Shown here one piece after another: positions 62,513 through 64,000 of a stretch of 64,000 nt of DNA. How positions within the stretch are numbered: the stretch's first letter is position 1; every line of letters starts with the position of its first letter. The notes under the pieces are model-generated. The model searched no databases and was not told the origin of the DNA. It saw nothing but the letters and a program-made list of their open reading frames with translations. Source of the DNA: an uncultured Flavobacteriaceae bacterium. GTDB lineage: Bacteria; Bacteroidota; Bacteroidia; Flavobacteriales; Flavobacteriaceae. A program made the position numbers and the translations under genes. Location of the stretch: NCBI GenBank assembly GCA_947503005.1, contig CANNCA010000004.1, positions 270,324 to 334,323 of the forward strand, given 5' to 3'.

Positions 62513-63158
62513 AGTTTATATATCCTTCATTTTCCAAATCTTCTTTTGACTGAATCAATTTAGAGTATCCGTCTTTGAGAAGATATATTGAGTCGCCAAT
62601 GTCTAAAATTTCTCGATAGAAGTGGTCTGTAATGATTATTGCACGGTCATTTTTCGTTTCTAAAATCAATTGTTTGAACTGCTCCACATATATTGGTGCC
62701 ACAAAGGAAAAAGGTTCATCCAAGAGAATGATCTTCTTGCCAGAATTTAAGATAAGATAGGTTTCCACGACTCGAAGCTCACCTGAGGAAAGTTCATTGG
62801 TTTTGCTGTTTGCATATTTTCCAAAGGAATCAAAAATGTTGGTGAAGGTCATCCAATCAACATTAAAAATGTTAAAGGCACGCTTTATCTTTAAATTAGT
62901 AGGTAGCAGTTGGTGTTGTGGCAGATATGCCACTAAATTGGTTTCGAACAATGGCTTTTTCAGGTAGTTTTCATCCAAACGAATGTTCTTATATTTTGGT
63001 TTTAGGTCTCCGAACAGAATACGCAATAAACATGTTTTTCCTGAACCATTTCTACCCAGAACTCCGGTGACTTTTCCTAATTCACCCTTGACATAAACTC
63101 CGTAAAGAATTCTCTTTTGGTCAAAATTCAATTCTACGCTGTCGATTTCTACTGTCAA
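62493..63158 (-). CDS. ABC transporter ATP-binding protein
   Basis: A 221-residue cytoplasmic ATPase. Walker A GRNGSGKTCLLRILFG, a Q-loop (YLPQHQLLP), signature LSSGELRVVE and Walker B KKIILLDEPFSF are all present; the switch His is in IITDHFYRE. The start of the next gene overlaps by 4 bases. The only adjacent membrane gene encodes 100 residues, small for a permease, so the substrate is unclear. It is convergent with DUF3570. Confidence 0.9.
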   Translation of the reverse strand: MTVEIDSVELNFDQKRILYGVYVKGELGKVTGVLGRNGSGKTCLLRILFGDLKPKYKNIRLDENYLKKPLFETNLVAYLPQHQLLPTNLKIKRAFNIFNVDWMTFTNIFDSFGKYANSKTNELSSGELRVVETYLILNSGKKIILLDEPFSFVAPIYVEQFKQLILETKNDRAIIITDHFYREILDIGDSIYLLKDGYSKLIQSKEDLENEGYINFNPQQT

Positions 63159-63457
63159 AATAGATTCATGGTTAGCATTAGAATAGTAGTAAAAATGGAA
63201 TCGATTACGAAAGAAGTAAGAAGCAAGAGTAACGGAGATATTCCGAAGTTTTTATAAAAAATCAATTTTCGCTTTAAACTTGGTTCAAAGTAGGACAACC
63301 ATAGAAGTCCGAACAATAAAAATTTTAAAGTGATAATGAACATGAAAGACATTTTCATGAACAAGAAATATAGTGCGATCAGTAAGCTGATAAAAAGAAA
63401 CTTTTTATAAAAGTGAAATCCTAGTTGTAGTGTTTTTAATCTAAATATGGAGCGCAT
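63155..63457 (-). CDS. small membrane protein paired with ABC ATPase
   Basis: A 100-residue protein with three predicted helices (LFISLLIALYFLFMKMSFMFIITLKFLLFGLLWLS; ISPLLLLLTSFVIDSIFTTILML) separated by a basic loop (EPSLKRKLIFYKNFG). It overlaps the ABC ATPase by 4 bases and is transcribed first. It may be a minimal ABC-type membrane subunit or regulator acting as an oligomer; no homology was recognised. Divergent from prfA. Confidence 0.75.
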   Translation of the reverse strand: MRSIFRLKTLQLGFHFYKKFLFISLLIALYFLFMKMSFMFIITLKFLLFGLLWLSYFEPSLKRKLIFYKNFGISPLLLLLTSFVIDSIFTTILMLTMNLF

Positions 63458-63525
63458 CTAATAGTTCTGGTATCTTTAAATGTACAAATTTATCGTAAAT
63501 TCGTCCCTCGAACAGAAGTCCGATT

Positions 63526-64000
63526 ATGATTGATAAACTCAATATTGTAAAGCAACGCTTTGATGAGGTTTCTGACCTGATTATTCAACCTGATGTCATC
63601 TCAGATCAGAAACGCTATGTAGAATTGACTAAGGAATATAGTGACCTTAAAGCTTTGGTTGAAAAGCGTGACCAGTATCTTGAACTTACCAATAATATTG
63701 AGGAAGCAGAGGAAATCATCTCAGATGGCAGTGATGCCGAAATGCTTGAAATGGCCAAAATGCAACTCGAGGAGGCTAAGGCAGGTCTGCCTGTTTTGGA
63801 AGAGGAAATCAAGTTAATGCTGATACCTAAGGATCCTGAAGATGCCAAAGATGTAGTGATGGAAATTCGGGCGGGTACAGGTGGAGATGAGGCCAGCATA
63901 TTTGCTGGAGACTTATTCCGAATGTATACTAAGTATTGTGAATCTAGAGGATGGAAAACCAATGTCATCGATTTAAGTGAAGGTACAAGTGGTGGTTATA
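63526..64000 (+). CDS. prfA: peptide chain release factor 1 (3' end outside window)
   Basis: The first ~158 residues of RF1, which ends translation at UAA and UAG. Seen: N-terminal coiled-coil domain ([19 protein letters not shown], then [15 protein letters not shown]-like helices) and the start of the PCRF domain with [28 protein letters not shown], the characteristic RF1 block. The GGQ and PxT motifs lie beyond the window edge. Confidence 0.97.
   Translation, partial: MIDKLNIVKQRFDEVSDLIIQPDVISDQKRYVELTKEYSDLKALVEKRDQYLELTNNIEEAEEIISDGSDAEMLEMAKMQLEEAKAGLPVLEEEIKLMLIPKDPEDAKDVVMEIRAGTGGDEASIFAGDLFRMYTKYCESRGWKTNVIDLSEGTSGGY

Overview
The window is chromosomal DNA from a member of the Bacteroidetes, most likely a marine Flavobacteriaceae. 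The evidence: type IX secretion (T9SS) type B C-terminal domains; a FadL-like outer-membrane barrel; a eukaryote-like ProRS; Rho with a long disordered insertion; DUF4293, DUF1599 and a BT_3928-like DoxX protein in their usual flavobacterial settings; both GSII and GSIII glutamine synthetases; many lipoproteins with acidic residues after the lipid cysteine; and two tRNA promoters matching TTG-N19-TAnnTTTG exactly. I see no rRNA, CRISPR array, insertion sequence or prophage gene.

Layout. 1-5.6 kb: two T9SS-secreted proteins (the first cut by the window edge), a FadL-like barrel and a low-complexity Trp/Gly and Ser/Arg-rich lipoprotein. 5.7-21.5 kb: mostly housekeeping (proS, two identical tRNA-Glu genes, rpsT, rho, truA, an ABC exporter, cdaA, folP, DUF1599, DoxX, tpiA, prmA, clpS), with a CE7-like esterase, a phosphodiesterase and an unknown membrane protein/lipoprotein pair. 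21.6-33.3 kb: a beta-1,3-glucan (laminarin) locus with a membrane-spanning HTH regulator, a GH16 surface lipoprotein carrying a nested binding-type module, a sugar-porter MFS transporter, a TIM-barrel glycosidase lipoprotein (possibly GH158-like) and a 1156-residue GH149-like phosphorylase. No SusC/SusD pair is present. 33.3-35.8 kb: split YeeE/YedE sulfur transporter, a small lipoprotein and a ThuA-domain protein. 36.1-43.7 kb: a seven-gene operon for hexuronate/mannonate use (two exported Gfo/Idh/MocA-type proteins, SDR mannonate oxidoreductase, uxuA, TRAP transporter). A perfect palindrome of LacI-operator type lies upstream.

43.7-47.8 kb: tRNA-Arg with partial copies of its 3' end nearby, apt, a 50-residue conserved protein, an SPFH protein and a CaCA antiporter. 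47.8-54.3 kb: four tandem paralogous secreted proteins with a CarboxypepD_reg-like N-terminal domain; the first lacks a standard start codon in frame with its signal peptide. 54.3-57.7 kb: divergent GSII and GSIII genes sharing a control region with three G-tract motifs. 57.8-62.5 kb: purM, then a probable extracytoplasmic redox operon (Rieske lipoprotein, thioredoxin-like protein, ApbE flavin transferase, DUF4266 lipopeptide ending in Cys-Gly-Cys, DUF3570 barrel). 62.5-64 kb: a small ABC ATPase with a tiny membrane partner, and the start of prfA.

The strongest candidates for something undescribed are the Rieske/thioredoxin/ApbE/DUF4266/DUF3570 operon, the apparently circularly permuted module nested inside the GH16 domain, and the four-paralog array. 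Functions are assigned from sequence motifs read by eye and recalled family features; no database search was run.
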